13,953 nucleotides of DNA, from positions 1-13,953 of the forward strand of contig CAAEIM010000053.1 of the NCBI GenBank assembly GCA_900755995.1, given 5' to 3'. Both the position numbers and the translations under genes were made by a program. Source of the DNA: Clostridia bacterium. Lineage in GTDB: Bacteria > Bacillota > Clostridia > Oscillospirales > Acutalibacteraceae. The stretch's first letter is position 1. The number at the start of each line of letters is the position of its first letter. The notes under the pieces were generated by a model, which saw nothing but the letters and a program-made list of their open reading frames with translations, did not search any database and was not told where the DNA came from. This document shows, in pieces, positions 7,520 to 12,882 of the stretch.

Positions 7520-8260
7520 TTATCCCCTAAACGCAAGGGGAATTCTTTCCCCCTCGAGCCTGAGTGCCAGACAGTCAAAAACTGCTGCGGCTGCACTCCA
7601 GTTAAGCCCTGCAACTCCACGCTGCATAATAACTGATATTCTTATATCAAACGGTACAAGTGCAATAAGCTGAGTTTGCACCGCATCAATCACTTCGTCA
7701 AGGTCGGCATAAAAGCCAAGCTCTGAAAAAGTCCGTCTGTCAAATCGGTTGATAACAAGCCTTTGTTTTTTCACTCCCAAAGAGTCAAGCTTATTTTTTA
7801 CCTTTAAACCGCCCCTCACACTTGTAGGCTCTGCATTTGCTACTATAAGCGCCCTGTCGGCAGGCGCTGCGGCAGTTACAAAGCCTGAGCCGATGCCTGC
7901 GGGAGAATCGATTATTACAAAGTCATAATCCTCCTTGACGTTATCAACAAGCTGGCGAAAAACTCCGGGACTCAGCTCGTTATCGGTGTCAAACGGTGCA
8001 GCCATAAGATAAAGGTTTTCGTTGTTTTTGCTTTTATAAATCGCATCTGAAAACGAACAGTTGCCGCTGACGGCGTCAGACGCATCAAAAACAATATCGT
8101 TTTCCATATCGAGCATAATATCAAGACCACGCATACCGCAGTCGCAGTCGATAAGCAAAACCTTCTTGCCTTGCCTTACAAAAGCAACCGAAAGGCAAAT
8201 GCACACCGTTGATTTGCCGGTGCCTCCTTTTCCTGAAGCTACAACTATAACATTATCCAT
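7520..8260 (-). CDS. minD: MinD/ParA-type P-loop ATPase (septum-site determining MinD-like)
   Basis: 246 aa. The deviant Walker A motif SGKGGTGKST is at residues 9-18, with signature Lys11 and Walker Lys16. Walker A' is LLIDCDCGMRGLDIML (Asp38, Asp40) and Walker B is DFVIIDSPAGIG (Asp118). These are hallmarks of MinD/ParA ATPases that dimerise on ATP. MinD positions the division-site inhibitor at the membrane. The usual C-terminal amphipathic membrane-targeting helix is not obvious: the protein ends RLEGERIPLAFRG and is slightly short. No minC or minE is next to it. ATG 8260 has a weak AGAGGT site about 10 nt upstream. It is the first gene after the promoter at 8282-8310 and is 30 nt from the mgsA-like gene. 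It could be another MinD-like ATPase with a different job. Confidence 0.78.
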   Translation of the reverse strand: MDNVIVVASGKGGTGKSTVCICLSVAFVRQGKKVLLIDCDCGMRGLDIMLDMENDIVFDASDAVSGNCSFSDAIYKSKNNENLYLMAAPFDTDNELSPGVFRQLVDNVKEDYDFVIIDSPAGIGSGFVTAAAPADRALIVANAEPTSVRGGLKVKNKLDSLGVKKQRLVINRFDRRTFSELGFYADLDEVIDAVQTQLIALVPFDIRISVIMQRGVAGLNWSAAAAVFDCLALRLEGERIPLAFRG

Positions 8261-8281
8261 AATACATACTACCTCTGAATT

Positions 8282-8310
8282 ATTCTATCATATTTTTGTC
8301 AAAAGGGCAA
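8282..8310 (-). promoter_or_regulatory. Promoter of the minD-mgsA-hisS-aspS-ydjHI run
   Basis: On the minus strand, TTGCCC (8305-8310), a 17-nt spacer and TAGAAT (8282-8287) with an extended TGA. This is about 20 nt upstream of the minD-like start. The -10 and its TATGA prefix match those at the toxin promoters near 10.8 and 11.15 kb. Confidence 0.65.
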
Positions 8311-8680
8311 CAAAAGACCGATATTTTATCAAACAAATTTAGCGATAAATTTTTGTACTAAATAACTAAATTTACTCTTTATATTTTTTTATTTTTACAT
8401 TTTTACCATAATCTAATAGGTAAAATGCACCAAATAAAGGTTTTATTTTTTTCACAAAATCCCTGATTAATATTTTTATACTCAGTTTTATTATTAATAC
8501 AGCTCTTTTCAGCTCAAAGCCGGCTGTTTTTTAATTATATCACCTTTTGACCTCAAAACAAGTATTTTTTGCTCGAGCAGACAGTATAATTTAATTCAAA
8601 GCTTTATTTTCTCGAATATCAGTTTTATAAAACCTCAACTGCCTTTTCATTATTATTCTTAAAAACAGAAGTTAAGCTGA

Positions 8681-8732
8681 GAAAAATCTCCTATGACAGT
8701 TTCGATTGCAATTCTGCCACAGGAGATATTTT
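8681..8732 (-). terminator. Terminator downstream of the SDR gene
   Basis: 8686-8699 pairs with 8714-8727 (14 positions, two G-U wobbles on the minus strand) around a 14-nt loop, followed by TTTTTC on the minus strand. On the plus strand it is also followed by T-rich sequence, so it may work both ways. It is 80 nt past the SDR stop codon. Confidence 0.75.
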
Positions 8733-8807
8733 TACATTAGTATTATCTGATTACTTTACTTTAGGAAAGAGAGATTAAAAAATTTATCCCAATATAAAAG
8801 CCGAAAA

Positions 8808-9566
8808 TCAAAGCGATGCGCCGAAATCGCTTACTACAATCTGACCGGTAAGAGCCTTTGAGCTGTCAGATGCGAAAAATTCAATTATGTTTGCAACATC
8901 TTCAGCCATACATGGCTTGAGCTTAAGGTCATTGTGCTTATTCATTGCACCCATCATTCTCATATCGAGATTTTCGGGCTTCATTCCCATTGTCATAGGA
9001 GTAACTATAGTTCCGGGACAAATCGCATTACAGCGGATATATTTATCTGCAAGCAGCAAAGCTGTATGCTTTGTTATTCCGATAATTGCAGCCTTTGACG
9101 AAACATAAGCCGCACCGCCGCCTCCGTTTACTCCGGCAACAGAAGCAACATTGACGATAGATGCGCCCTCTGTCATATATTCAAGAGCCGCACGGATACA
9201 CTGCATTGTGCCTATCTGATTAATAGATATGATTTTTTTAATTTCTTCATCATCAAACTTATCAACAGGTGCAAGTCCTGTGTCGAGAACTCCTGCGTTA
9301 TTAACAAGTATATCAACACTGCCAAATTCGTCAACCGCAGTTTTCATAAGCTTTTTGCAGTCGTCATCCTTGGAAATATCAGTAGAAACCGTAATAACAT
9401 TTCCGCCCTCGGCTTTGATTTTTTCGGCCACCTCGTCAAGAGCTGCCTGACGGCGGGCGCTGATAACTACATTTGCCCCGCTTTTTGCAAACAACATTGC
9501 TGTAGCAGCGCCGACTCCTGAGTTTCCGCCTGTAATTACGGCTGTTTTTTCTTTTAAACTATTCAT
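8808..9566 (-). CDS. Short-chain dehydrogenase/reductase (SDR), NAD(P)-dependent
   Basis: 252 aa, typical of classical SDRs. The Rossmann nucleotide-binding motif TGGNSGVG lies near residues 12-19. NNAG follows near residue 88, then a catalytic Ser in NVASVAG and the Y-x-x-x-K pair in AYVSSKAA, and finally RCNAICPGTIVTPM and the C-terminal TGQIVVSDFGASL. The substrate cannot be told from the sequence; 7-alpha-hydroxysteroid dehydrogenase, 3-oxoacyl-ACP reductase and sugar-alcohol enzymes share this pattern, and the Met-rich segment MTMGMKPENLDMRMMGAM over the active site hints at a hydrophobic ligand. ATG 9566 has GGAGGA 8 nt upstream; the frame runs on to 9650 but that stretch contains the promoter. 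It stands alone with its own promoter and terminator. Confidence 0.92.
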   Translation of the reverse strand: MNSLKEKTAVITGGNSGVGAATAMLFAKSGANVVISARRQAALDEVAEKIKAEGGNVITVSTDISKDDDCKKLMKTAVDEFGSVDILVNNAGVLDTGLAPVDKFDDEEIKKIISINQIGTMQCIRAALEYMTEGASIVNVASVAGVNGGGGAAYVSSKAAIIGITKHTALLLADKYIRCNAICPGTIVTPMTMGMKPENLDMRMMGAMNKHNDLKLKPCMAEDVANIIEFFASDSSKALTGQIVVSDFGASL

Positions 9567-9605
9567 ACAAAAGTCCTCCACATAGTAAAATAAATTTATA
9601 TATTT

Positions 9606-9634
9606 ATTATACCATTTATTTCCTGTAATATCAA
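9606..9634 (-). promoter_or_regulatory. Promoter of the SDR gene
   Basis: On the minus strand, TTGATA (9629-9634), a 17-nt spacer and TATAAT (9606-9611) with TGG before it. The spacing to the SDR start is about 40 nt. Near-consensus. Confidence 0.8.
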
Positions 9635-9707
9635 GTCCAAATATATTCACAAAATAAGCCTATTCTTTTTGTATGCTGTCAACAAAGCATTTCCGCTATA
9701 AAACAAT

Positions 9708-9757
9708 ACAGCCGACACCCGATTGCAATTAGCTTGCCTGAGTGTCAGTTGTAGATT
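9708..9757 (-). terminator. Hairpin terminator between the XRE gene and the SDR promoter
   Basis: acagccgacac (9708-9718) pairs with gtgtcagttgt (9742-9752) with one wobble and one mismatch. It lies about 80 nt past the stop of the XRE gene. T-rich sequence follows on both strands, better on plus. The rest of 9651-9830 shows no gene. Confidence 0.5.
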
Positions 9758-9830
9758 TTTATTTTGGTTACTTTGATTTTTGAGTGCCTGTTTATCTGCC
9801 TGCAAGCGAAAGTGCCTTACATCATATAAA

Positions 9831-10613
9831 TTATAAAAACTGCTTAATTATTTCTTTTGCCCACGATAAATATGATGGAACAATCGTATCAAGCGCTTGC
9901 TTTACAGAAGCAACATCCTGCTTGGAAAGTTCTCCAATTTTTTGAAATACGCTGCCCGTGGCTTCAGTATCACCTAAAGCAATCATCGCTCTGGCATTGT
10001 CACCTATCGCAAAATATTTTCCGACAGCTAACGCTCCGACAGAAAAATCTCCGACTGCGATTGCGCCGAGAGATATAATTCCTAAGCTGATTGCTCCGAC
10101 AGCAAATATTCCGGCAGAAAAACATCCTGCGGACAGAATACCCAATGCAATCATGCCGAAAGGCAGCAATCCAAGTGAAAGCATACCAACGGATAATAGT
10201 CCTATGGACAACATACCCAGCGATACAATTCCCTTTGCTTTAAGCCCGATTGCAATCACTCCACGGGCATTTAATCCAACTGCGACAAAGCCTCTTGCAT
10301 TTTTTGCAATATGCCACAACGGCATATTGCATAATGTTTTTTCGCTTTTTCTTTCACGCAGACACACCCTAAAAAAAGTGTTTTTCTCATCGGTTTGTTT
10401 ACTGCACTCTGTTTCTTCTGCATCTTTAAGCAGATAATCCAGCGAACAATTAAACAGTTCACTCATCCGTATCAGTTTGTCGGTTTCGGGATATGTAAGG
10501 TTGCCTTCCCACTTGCTGATTGACTGTCGGGAAACTCCGAGAATTTCTGCGAGCTGCTCCTGTGTGTAGTTGTTCTCTTTTCGTTTTTTAGATAGTTTGT
10601 CACCAAATGTCAT
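9831..10613 (-). CDS. XRE-type regulator with Gly-pentad repeat (putative beta-solenoid) domain
   Basis: 260 aa. Residues about 4-62 are a clear HTH_3/XRE DNA-binding domain (KRKENNYTQEQLAEILGVSRQSISKWEGNLTYP), the Cro/CI-like type seen in many Clostridia regulators. Residues 108-197 are eighteen consecutive five-residue units G-x-x-A/S-x (for example GIVSL GMLSI GLLSV), ending GKYFAIGD. Such regular Gly/small-residue spacing suggests a beta-solenoid or a membrane-packed hydrophobic stack. The C-terminal about 40 residues are a charged helix region. The frame continues upstream to 10766, but ATG 10613 has GGAGGA 7 nt before it and is the start. A TTGCTT-17-TATCAT promoter lies close upstream, and an orphan toxin-type promoter lies further up. 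The regulator's targets are unknown; similar HTH-plus-repeat proteins are, to my knowledge, uncharacterised. Confidence 0.85.
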   Translation of the reverse strand: MTFGDKLSKKRKENNYTQEQLAEILGVSRQSISKWEGNLTYPETDKLIRMSELFNCSLDYLLKDAEETECSKQTDEKNTFFRVCLRERKSEKTLCNMPLWHIAKNARGFVAVGLNARGVIAIGLKAKGIVSLGMLSIGLLSVGMLSLGLLPFGMIALGILSAGCFSAGIFAVGAISLGIISLGAIAVGDFSVGALAVGKYFAIGDNARAMIALGDTEATGSVFQKIGELSKQDVASVKQALDTIVPSYLSWAKEIIKQFL

Positions 10614-10653
10614 AGTGAGTCCTCCATTCAAAATAATTTGATCGACCGTGTTA

Positions 10654-10682
10654 ATGATACCTGTTTGGTGACTGAAAAGCAA
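10654..10682 (-). promoter_or_regulatory. Proximal promoter of the XRE gene
   Basis: On the minus strand, TTGCTT (10677-10682), a 17-nt spacer and TATCAT (10654-10659), about 40 nt from the start codon. An imperfect palindrome ttggtgac...gcaaccaa at about 10664-10685 overlaps the -35 and spacer, a plausible autoregulatory operator. Confidence 0.55.
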
Positions 10683-10783
10683 CCAACATTGAGGTTCTAA
10701 ATGTAAACTACAGGTTGCATTGCCCGTTTTTAGAGGTTTTTTCGTATGAATACATTGTTTTTTCAAAGGGAAGCCGAAACAAT

Positions 10784-10877
10784 CGCCGTTCCTTTACGGC
10801 TTTATTCTATCATATTTATTTTTGCTTTGCAAGAATTAAAACAGCAAAAGGAAAACAAGCTTTTTCTGTTTCCCTTT
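10784..10877 (-). repeat. Direct repeat copy 1: orphan toxin-type promoter and leader
   Basis: 94 bp aligns without gaps to 11130-11223, roughly nine of ten bases identical. It contains the same minus-strand promoter, TTGCAA (10827-10832), 17 nt and TAGAAT (10804-10809), and the same transcript start with GCCGTAAAGGAACGGC. Leader similarity fades at about 10760, and no toxin frame or strong ribosome site follows; only a 15-codon frame from about 10748. It could act as a distal promoter of the XRE gene 170 nt downstream. Confidence 0.8.
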
Positions 10878-10889
10878 TGCATTTATTAA

Positions 10890-10918
10890 TTGACATTATC
10901 TATTTATTGTGATAATAT
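10890..10918 (+). promoter_or_regulatory. Promoter of antisense RNA A
   Basis: Consensus -35 TTGACA (10890-10895), 17-nt spacer and TAATAT (10913-10918). An overlapping TATAAT at 10916-10921 would give a 20-nt spacer. It faces the toxin A gene. Confidence 0.7.
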
Positions 10919-10924
10919 AATAGT

Positions 10925-11016
10925 GTAAAGGAACGGTTTTGGCTGTTCCGCATAGATTGATTAAATTTTTAGTGTTTAACCGCTCTGTAGTGCGAATACA
11001 GGGCGGTTATTTCTTT
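10925..11016 (+). ncRNA. Predicted type I antitoxin RNA A, antisense to the 3' part of toxin A
   Basis: From the promoter just upstream, a transcript of about 90 nt would hold a 5' hairpin (GGAACGG / CTGTTCC, about 10930-10950), an A/T-rich linker, and a 12-bp terminator stem (10978-10989 with 10997-11008, loop GTGCGAA), then ATTTCTTTAT. It is complementary to the end of the toxin A reading frame and its 3' UTR; the toxin stop codon lies in the stem. Ends are estimates. No transcript evidence is available. Confidence 0.62.
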
Positions 11017-11087
11017 ATATTCTTAATTACTTCTATAAAAGCAATTAATACGATTGCATATGTAAGCAAATACATTATGTCAGTCAT
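11007..11087 (-). CDS. Toxin A: 26-aa hydrophobic Lys-tailed peptide, candidate type I toxin
   Basis: A 26-codon frame from ATG 11087, too short for standard gene callers. It starts MTDIMYLL, has one hydrophobic stretch (about residues 5-19, YLLTYAIVLIAFIEV), and ends in the basic tail KNIKK. Such one-helix, Lys-ended peptides are typical of type I toxins that insert in the membrane. The ribosome site AAAGGGGG lies about 12 nt upstream and is paired with CTCCCTT at 11110-11116, so translation should be tightly held. The stop codon overlaps the terminator stem. It has a strong promoter (11150-11178) and a convergent antisense promoter. It is not clearly Hol-Tox by sequence; the call rests on size, composition and architecture. 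Confidence 0.65.
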   Translation of the reverse strand: MTDIMYLLTYAIVLIAFIEVIKNIKK

Positions 11088-11129
11088 TTTGAATATCGCC
11101 CCCTTTCACAAGGGAGTCAGAACAACCGC

Positions 11130-11223
11130 CGCCGTTCCTTTACGGCTTTATTCTATCATATCTATTTTTGCTTTGCAAGAATTAAAATAATAAAAGGGAA
11201 ACAAGCTTTTTCTATTTACTTTT
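11130..11223 (-). repeat. Direct repeat copy 2: toxin A promoter and leader
   Basis: The functional counterpart of 10784-10877, in the same orientation and 346 bp away. The leader hairpin GCCGT / ACGGC (11131-11135 with 11142-11146) carries AAAGGA in its loop. Confidence 0.8.
11150..11178 (-). promoter_or_regulatory. Promoter of toxin A
   Basis: On the minus strand, TTGCAA (11173-11178), 17 nt and TAGAAT (11150-11155) with extended TGA. The predicted leader is about 56 nt. Confidence 0.75.
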
Positions 11224-11252
11224 TGATATAAGGTGTATTTATTTTCAAGTTA

Positions 11253-11281
11253 TTGTATTTTCAAAATCAGTATGCTATAAT
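11253..11281 (+). promoter_or_regulatory. Promoter of toxin B
   Basis: TTGTAT (11253-11258), 17-nt spacer and TATAAT (11276-11281) with extended TGC. It is divergent from the toxin A promoter about 75 nt away. The predicted leader is about 60 nt. Confidence 0.75.
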
Positions 11282-11349
11282 TTTGTCGGATAAGGTAAGC
11301 CTGAACGGTAGGCGGTTAAGTCTTGCCCCTGAAACGGGGGGTGTTGCCA

Positions 11350-11445
11350 ATGGAGTACATAACGGTAAACGATTTGTTCACTTTCAGTTTGCTGATTGTT
11401 TCAATCATAACCCTTATAATTACCATTGTAAACAAAAAGAAATAA
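11350..11445 (+). CDS. Toxin B: 31-aa holin-like toxin (Hol-Tox type) peptide, candidate type I toxin
   Basis: 31 codons from ATG 11350. The sequence MEYITVNDLF, then a hydrophobic helix (about residues 10-27, FTFSLLIVSIITLIITIV) and the tail NKKK, closely resembles the putative holin-like toxin family (Pfam Hol_Tox) found in Firmicutes, whose members include type I toxins. The G-run ribosome site at 11336-11341 sits 8 nt upstream and is paired with CCCC at 11326-11329. The TAA stop lies inside the left arm of the 13-bp terminator stem. It is divergent from toxin A and faced by a consensus antisense promoter. Expected to act at the cytoplasmic membrane when its antisense RNA is depleted; toxicity is inferred. 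Confidence 0.78.
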   Translation: MEYITVNDLFTFSLLIVSIITLIITIVNKKK

Positions 11446-11523
11446 ACCGCCACACGCCAATGTAATCGGTTTATTTCTTAAACTCAATTATAGGGGCTAA
11501 CCGTCTATCGGTTTGCCTTATCT
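11431..11523 (-). ncRNA. Predicted type I antitoxin RNA B, antisense to the 3' part of toxin B
   Basis: A transcript of about 93 nt from the promoter at 11530-11557 would carry a 5' hairpin (AACCG ATAGA CGGTT) and end in a perfect 13-bp stem (11467-11479 with 11437-11449) followed on the minus strand by TTTTTG. It covers the last codons and the 3' UTR of toxin B, mirroring RNA A in length and layout. Ends are estimates. Confidence 0.68.
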
Positions 11524-11529
11524 ACTTAT

Positions 11530-11557
11530 ATTATAGCATTAAATCAAAAACTGTCAA
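11530..11557 (-). promoter_or_regulatory. Promoter of antisense RNA B
   Basis: On the minus strand, perfect TTGACA (11552-11557), a 16-nt spacer and perfect TATAAT (11530-11535) with extended TGC. This is the strongest promoter in the window and there is no long minus-strand gene behind it, which argues for an RNA product. Confidence 0.85.
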
Positions 11558-11604
11558 GCATAAATGAACAGTCTTGATTATACAACTTTATTTTGAGGTG
11601 CATT

Positions 11605-12102
11605 ATGGATTTTATTAATAAAAATACCCCTTCAGCAGAAGAATACATTGACGATATAACATATATAAAAGAGATGGTACATTTCTCAGGTGAAGTCTGG
11701 CAGCAATATGATGTTCTTTTAGCTGCAAGAGGCTACGGCTGGGATATGATGATTAATTGGGCTGACTATGTGGCTGAAGCAGACCTGAATAATATATCAC
11801 AGGTAAAAGCCGGCTCTATGGGAGCGCAGCAAGCAGACATTACGGAGTCATACAACAAAAATGATTGTAAATGTTATGAAACTCCGGAATTAAAAACTGA
11901 AATGGGTATTCTTTCAGTTGCAGGAATCAGCCAAACCCTAAAAGTTCCAATGAAGATTGTATGGTTTAACCAAACAAGAATTTTGCGTTTCTTTACATTA
12001 ATTGATGACGAATTATTAATAAAAAAATATGTTGAAACTGTTATTCGCCGTACATTCGGAACAAAAGACGCAATGAAATTAGGCAAACCTATTCCAAACT
12101 GA
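11605..12102 (+). CDS. Hypothetical protein, 165 aa
   Basis: I do not recognise the family. ATG 11605 is chosen over the in-frame TTG at 11593 because GAGG lies 6 nt before the ATG. It appears soluble: no signal peptide and no membrane helix. The N-terminal half is acidic and rich in aromatic residues (FSGEVWQQYDVLLAARGYGWDMMINWADY). A central Asn/Lys/Cys segment (YNKNDCKCYETPEL) leads to a beta-like second half with alternating hydrophobics (LKVPMKIVWFNQTRILRFFTLIDDELLIKKYVETVIRRTFG). It is the only sizeable plus-strand gene, sits 160 nt past toxin B, and is more AT-rich than the housekeeping genes, so it may be an accessory gene. A strong terminator follows. No clear promoter is seen; read-through from toxin B is blocked by the stem at 11437-11479. 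Confidence 0.8.
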   Translation: MDFINKNTPSAEEYIDDITYIKEMVHFSGEVWQQYDVLLAARGYGWDMMINWADYVAEADLNNISQVKAGSMGAQQADITESYNKNDCKCYETPELKTEMGILSVAGISQTLKVPMKIVWFNQTRILRFFTLIDDELLIKKYVETVIRRTFGTKDAMKLGKPIPN

Positions 12103-12137
12103 TATTTATTAAACCCTCCTGATGTTTTTATACTGAC

Positions 12138-12180
12138 CCGACCCCCCAAAAATCTAATTTTGGGGGGTCGGTGTATTTTT
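12138..12180 (+). terminator. Strong terminator after the 165-aa gene
   Basis: A perfect 14-bp stem (12138-12151 with 12158-12171, CCGACCCCCCAAAA and its complement), 6-nt loop, then GTGTATTTTT. It starts 36 nt past the stop codon. Confidence 0.9.
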
Positions 12181-12210
12181 ATGGCAAAATCTGAGTTATG
12201 TATATTTTAA

Positions 12211-12504
12211 TTAACGCAATTTTTTATAAATATAGTTGCCGTTTTTCCAGTTTCGCAGGTTACTTAGTCTTGCACCATTATCGCCATGCTCAGGGTCATT
12301 AATTAAATCGGTAATCTTCCGGCAAGGTAATTCGGGACATTCTCCGCAATGTTCAAGGCCTTTTTCTATACAGCATTTAGCTTTATCACATTCGCCCCAG
12401 AACATCTTGCCTGCGTTTGCTTTACAGCCCTTGCAGTTTACCTTATCTTTCCATTCGCAGGTGCCGCAGTATGTACCGCAATATGCTATCATTTCTTTGT
12501 CCAT
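12211..12504 (-). CDS. Cys-rich DUF3795-type protein
   Basis: 97 aa. The Cys pattern fits the DUF3795 family: AYCGTYCGTCEWK at the start, then CKGC, WGECDKAKCC, GLEHCGECPELPC. At least a dozen cysteines in small knuckles suggest metal binding, either zinc or an iron-sulfur cluster; the function is unknown. The C-terminal third (LINDPEHGDNGARLSNLRNW) has no cysteines. ATG 12504 is preferred over the TTG at 12510 because AGGAG lies 8 nt before the ATG. It follows the tfoX-like gene by 17 nt and is very likely cotranscribed with it. Confidence 0.85.
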   Translation of the reverse strand: MDKEMIAYCGTYCGTCEWKDKVNCKGCKANAGKMFWGECDKAKCCIEKGLEHCGECPELPCRKITDLINDPEHGDNGARLSNLRNWKNGNYIYKKLR

Positions 12505-12521
12505 TACCAAAACTCCTCTGA

Positions 12522-12839
12522 TTATTTCTTCTTTTTAACTTTTCTTTCGGGCAGTTCGAGGAACATTTCAGCCACCATAGCCTGCAGCATATCCTTGTTG
12601 TCAAGGATTGTGACGGGGAGCATAGGCTTTGCGCCCTTATACGGCGGCTCGGGTATGCTGTCAGGCATAAATTTTTGACTTGCGTCAGTGATTTTCACCA
12701 TAAACCCCGAACCGTATATTCCGCCGAATATTCTCTCCTTATAGTAGAAAATATATCCACCCATCATCGGAATTTTGCGTACTTCTTCAAGTCCCGATAA
12801 CTGCTCTGTTACATATTCCGCCAGCTCTTTAGCCATCAT
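12522..12839 (-). CDS. TfoX N-terminal domain protein
   Basis: 105 aa. It matches the TfoX_N family: MAKELAEYVTEQLSGLEEVRKIPMMGGYIFYYKERIFGGIYG, with the conserved glycines of the small alpha/beta domain, then GFMVKITD. The C-terminal TfoX domain of the proteobacterial competence regulator is absent, which is normal for stand-alone members in Firmicutes, so a competence role is not implied. The frame opens at ATG 12857, but that codon has no ribosome site and a TATAAT sits 11 nt before it; AAGGGTGGGG precedes the ATG pair at 12839 and 12836, so the start is one of these. The tail is very basic (RKVKKKK). Confidence 0.85.
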   Translation of the reverse strand: MMAKELAEYVTEQLSGLEEVRKIPMMGGYIFYYKERIFGGIYGSGFMVKITDASQKFMPDSIPEPPYKGAKPMLPVTILDNKDMLQAMVAEMFLELPERKVKKKK

Positions 12840-12882
12840 ATTAACCCCACCCTTCATAATTTTATTATAATCAAAACAGAGT

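Larger units (their letters stand above)
8261..8807. other. 547-base AT-rich intergenic gap
   Basis: I see no convincing gene on either strand. It holds the minD promoter (8282-8310), an inverted repeat at 8401-8425 (ttttacc / ggtaaaa), a 10-bp palindrome tgctcgagca at 8570-8579, and the hairpin at 8686-8727. The 14-mer cgagcagacagtat at 8574-8587 also occurs at 1662-1675. A small RNA is possible but nothing proves it. Confidence 0.6.

Noticed and set aside
8704..9731. Shared loop sequence cgattgcaatt in the hairpins on both sides of the SDR gene
   Set aside because: An 11-base match is expected many times by chance in a 14-kb window; no other similarity between the two hairpins.
10614..10766. 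51-residue N-terminal extension of the XRE regulator
   Set aside because: The extension covers the proximal promoter and has no HTH-family similarity; ATG 10613 follows GGAGGA.
10939..11190. 83-codon plus-strand open frame across module A
   Set aside because: It runs antisense through the 26-aa toxin, its leader and its promoter, has no ribosome site and no family resemblance. The small minus-strand gene explains the region better.
10784..11223. CRISPR array or insertion sequence formed by the 94-bp repeats
   Set aside because: There are only two copies 346 bp apart, with no regular spacers, no cas genes, no transposase and no terminal inverted repeats; the repeat is a promoter and leader.
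11253..11465. 70-codon plus-strand open frame overlapping toxin B
   Set aside because: Its start is inside the -35 of the toxin B promoter, it has no ribosome site, and it is in another frame than the 31-aa peptide that has a strong site and a family match.
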